A stretch of 16,970 nucleotides of DNA from JAGVPT01 sp963843065. GTDB lineage: Bacteria; Bacteroidota; Ignavibacteria; UBA10030; UBA8401. This document shows, one piece after another, positions 15,125-16,970 of this stretch. Position 1 is the first letter of the stretch, and each line of letters opens with the position of its first letter. The notes under the pieces are model-generated. The model was not told where the DNA came from. It did not search any database and worked only from the letters and a program-made list of their open reading frames with translations. Location of the stretch: contig CAWJKX010000093.1 in NCBI GenBank assembly GCA_963843065.1, positions 1 to 16,970 of the forward strand, written 5' to 3'. The position numbers were made by a program, and so were the translations under genes.

Positions 15125-15763
15125 TTAAATCGAGAATAGGGCGCTCGCAAATATTTGAATTCCTCTGGTGTGAGTAGGATAAACATTATCCTTCTCTATA
15201 TTTAGTAAGCCCAATGAGTATTTGTAGTCTAGGGTTGCCCTAATTAAGGGCGCAATGCTATATTCTAAACCTGCGCCAAAATCCAAAGCACAATCCAAAT
15301 CCTTGAAACGGCTTTTGTTATCTAAGTCTATACCACCGGATTGATTTGTACCTTCTTTGGCGGATAAGAGATAACCTAAATTAGGACCAATTAATACGTG
15401 CGGTGAAAATACCGCTACAGGTAAATCAATTTTGAGTTCGACTGGAACTTGAAAATATTGATTTCGCTCTTTGAGTATGTCCGGTCCACCTAAGTCAGGA
15501 AAATAAACATCTGAGCCTTTCTGAATATAAGATGGCTCTACTCGAATTGACAACAATGGAATCATTGGAATTTCTACAATTGCACCAAATGAGGGGCCCA
15601 GTGAAGATTTAGTTGATGCTCCTATAAGATTTCCAATTGAAAATGCACCCCAGTTTAAACCAATAGTTGGGCCTATCAGTACTTGGGCGGTTTCTTTTTG
15701 GATGCCAAATAGGAGAAAAGAGATGATCAGGTACGTTTTGATTTTCCAATAAGTTGAGACCAT
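15125..15763 (-). CDS. Outer-membrane beta-barrel protein (PorT/OmpA-like barrel family)
   Basis: A 212-residue protein with signal peptide (YLIISFLLFGIQKETAQ ending near residue 27) and alternating amphipathic strands typical of the small 8-strand outer-membrane barrels common in Bacteroidota (outer membrane protein beta-barrel domain). Examples are VLIGPTIGLNWGAF, LSIRVEPSYIQKG, YFQVPVELKID, FSPHVLIGPNLGYLLS, LDFGAGLEYSIA and RATLDYKYSLGLLNI, ending in aromatic-terminated IFASALFSI, as expected for BAM insertion. It stands alone in its cassette, with 42 nt of leader from attC-9 and 11 nt to attC-8. Such proteins have diverse or unknown roles, including porin, adhesin or structural ones; nothing in the sequence decides between these. 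Confidence 0.82.
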   Translation of the reverse strand: MVSTYWKIKTYLIISFLLFGIQKETAQVLIGPTIGLNWGAFSIGNLIGASTKSSLGPSFGAIVEIPMIPLLSIRVEPSYIQKGSDVYFPDLGGPDILKERNQYFQVPVELKIDLPVAVFSPHVLIGPNLGYLLSAKEGTNQSGGIDLDNKSRFKDLDCALDFGAGLEYSIAPLIRATLDYKYSLGLLNIEKDNVYPTHTRGIQIFASALFSI

Positions 15764-15805
15764 GAGTTTTATTCTCTTACGTTATCATGAATGCCGGTTC
15801 ATGCT

Positions 15806-15958
15806 GCCTAACGGACCGGAGCTAAGCTGCGGCGGCGAACTGTTAATTCCATGTAGTTCATTGCGCGGACGTATCTGTTGATCATATCATTCTCGGCGTA
15901 CTGTCGCGCGGCGAAATCGTCGACGGCTGGTTCCGTCAGCTTGAGCGACTGGTTAGGT
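15806..15958 (-). repeat. attC-9, integron recombination site
   Basis: A 153-bp site with plus-strand ends GCCTAAC and GTTAGGT. Its middle starts like attC-2 (CCATGTAGTTCATTGCGCGG) and then diverges, showing exchange or drift in the loop while the arms stay fixed. Confidence 0.93.
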
Positions 15959-15972
15959 TGCGCACATTTTTT

Positions 15973-16407
15973 TTATTCTTTCATCCAACTCATTATCGGT
16001 AATGTTGAAGCTAATCCTTTTTCAACTCTTTGTCGAACTGCCGGAAGTAAATCTGGAATTAACACACTCGCTTTCTCAATTAAAAGAGGCACTTCGATGA
16101 GAAGGCTTTCGTAAGTTTCAGCGCTTAACTCAAAATGTGGTTTAGTACCTTTGACGATCCATTCTATACGACCTTCAGCGTGAAACCGAACTGAATCCCT
16201 TTTCGGAATACCTATAAATTCAATTGCCGTGTTCAAATAAAATCGCCAGGGTGAGCCTGAACTATTCCACGAGCTTCCTTGAATATCAAAATATTCTATG
16301 TATGTATCTTTATTTCGATAAAACCTATGGCGGATTTTTCGAAACCCTTGAGGCTTTAATTTCGATTTATGAAGCTCGTTAATGAATGTTTTAACTATAG
16401 TTTGCAT
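15973..16407 (-). CDS. DUF4304-like cytoplasmic protein, function unknown
   Basis: A protein of about 144 residues starting at ATG 16405-16407. An in-frame TTG four codons earlier overlaps the attC-10 box and is less likely. The pattern is that of the DUF4304 family: LKPQGFRKIRHRFYRNKDTY near the N-terminus, then IEYFDIQGSSWNSSGSPWRF, FYLNTAIEFIGIP, and a C-terminal helical part (LLIEVPLLIEKASVLIPDLL). There is no signal peptide, which makes it one of the few non-exported cassette products here. The start lies only 11 nt from attC-10 with no clear ribosome site, so translation may be leaderless or depend on an upstream cassette promoter. No biochemical role is known to me for this family; members are often found in immunity-like and accessory loci. 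Confidence 0.7.
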   Translation of the reverse strand: MQTIVKTFINELHKSKLKPQGFRKIRHRFYRNKDTYIEYFDIQGSSWNSSGSPWRFYLNTAIEFIGIPKRDSVRFHAEGRIEWIVKGTKPHFELSAETYESLLIEVPLLIEKASVLIPDLLPAVRQRVEKGLASTLPIMSWMKE

Positions 16408-16418
16408 TTGGTTGCGCA

Positions 16419-16571
16419 ACCTAACGGACCGGAGCTAAGCTGCGGCAACGAAGTGCCGCAGCGACGGAATCCAGTCCGCGCGAGCTAAGTCATGTCCAAC
16501 AAGTAACTGGTTGTTTCGCGCGTGCTAAATCGTCGACGGCTACTTCCGTCAGCTTGAGCGACTGGTTAGGC
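16419..16571 (-). repeat. attC-10, integron recombination site
   Basis: A 153-bp site with plus-strand ends ACCTAAC and GTTAGGC. Next to the left box the palindrome GGTTGCGCAACC lies across the junction. It is a diverged relative of attC-4/attC-11: several substitutions in the loop and CGGCTACTTCCG in the inner stem. Confidence 0.93.
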
Positions 16572-16792
16572 GGCGATACTTGTATGTTGATAAGAATACT
16601 CTTTCGCACTATTAACTGCCTTACATTAGAAACAATTTCTAAGAATGACAATACCTAAATTTTGGTATTTGATGAACCACCGAATTTGGAGATTGTTCAG
16701 TGAAAAGTGGAACAGTTGGTAGATAAAATGACTGGTTGTAGAACAATTCTTTTAACCCCAATATTTTTTTCTTTATAACAACTTATTTTGCC
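16572..16792 (-). other. ORF-less integron cassette, copy 2
   Basis: A 221-bp cassette body that matches copy 1 (12045-12265) except for three substitutions, at positions equivalent to 12073, 12119 and 12134. Both hairpins are preserved (second one at 16650-16669; its loop carries one substitution). No credible ORF is present on either strand. It lies between attC-10 and attC-11, in tandem with another copy starting at 16945. Confidence 0.6.
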
Positions 16793-16944
16793 GCCTAACG
16801 GACCGGAGCTAAGCTGCGGCAACGAAGTGCCGCAGCGACGGAATCCAGTCCGCGCGAGACAAGTCATGTCCAATAGTAGCTGATTGTTTCGCGCGTGTTA
16901 AATCATCGACGGCTGGTTCCGTCAGCTTGAGCGACTGGTTAGGC
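16793..16944 (-). repeat. attC-11, integron recombination site
   Basis: A 152-bp site with plus-strand ends GCCTAAC and GTTAGGC, identical to attC-4 from the TAAC of the left box onward. Last complete site before the window edge. Confidence 0.93.
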
Positions 16945-16970
16945 GGCGATACTTGTATGTTGATAAGAAT
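16945..16970 (-). other. ORF-less integron cassette, copy 3 (start of it only, runs off the right edge)
   Basis: The last 26 bases are identical to the corresponding end of copies 1 and 2 (GGCGATACTTGTATGTTGAT and onward), so a third copy of this cassette very probably continues beyond the window. This makes at least two tandem copies at this end of the array. Confidence 0.6.

Noticed and set aside
9153..16944. Regularly recurring near-identical 150-bp repeats as a CRISPR array
   Set aside because: Repeats are far too long, the intervals are 220-1300 bp and contain genes, and the palindromic ends with GTTRRRY/RYYYAAC boxes identify attC sites.

Overview
The window looks like chromosomal DNA from a member of the Bacteroidota/FCB lineage, probably close to Ignavibacteria-like groups. 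The main clue is a C-terminal type IX secretion sorting motif (NFPNPFNPTTKIRY) on a secreted beta-propeller protein. Many lipoproteins and signal peptides and a pectin-degradation cluster fit this. The lineage is inferred from sequence style, not from a marker gene.

Region 1 (1-5813, all on the minus strand) is a polysaccharide-degradation operon. In transcription order it encodes a GH74-like Asp-box beta-propeller, a GH28-like pectinase (interrupted by a frameshift), a GH27 alpha-galactosidase and a GH105 unsaturated rhamnogalacturonyl hydrolase that runs off the left edge. All carry signal peptides and together would act on galactose-decorated pectin (rhamnogalacturonan). Two imperfect inverted repeats sit in the intergenic gaps.

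Region 2 (5814-7757) is a junction. It holds a hairpin, the 3' half of a tRNA-Arg(TCT) without its 5' half, a pair of 11-bp direct repeats, decayed coding fragments on the plus strand, and a lipoprotein gene that appears to be the last, attC-less member of the next region.

Region 3 (7758-16970) is a chromosomal-integron gene-cassette array. Eleven attC sites are visible: ten of 151-153 bp share nearly identical arms, and one is divergent and 99 bp long. They separate cassettes whose genes all read on the minus strand. From the polarity of the attC L boxes and the genes, the integrase and attI should lie beyond the right edge. Reading leftwards from that edge, the cassettes carry: a partial copy of an ORF-less cassette; a full copy of it; a DUF4304-like protein; an outer-membrane beta-barrel; a small lipoprotein; a PIN-domain toxin with a 58-residue putative antitoxin; a secreted FG-GAP/XAC2610-like protein; a second full copy of the ORF-less cassette; a T9SS-exported YCF48-like propeller (frameshifted); an Asp-box propeller lipoprotein (frameshifted); and a two-gene cassette with a GHKL ATPase translationally coupled to a DUF4325 STAS-like protein.

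The best candidates for undescribed biology are the repeated ORF-less cassette with conserved small hairpins and the ATPase/STAS-like pair, which resembles a partner-switching module. The array's bias toward envelope and secreted proteins is also notable. Every cassette has covarying ends that restore a palindromic attC only when it is circularised.
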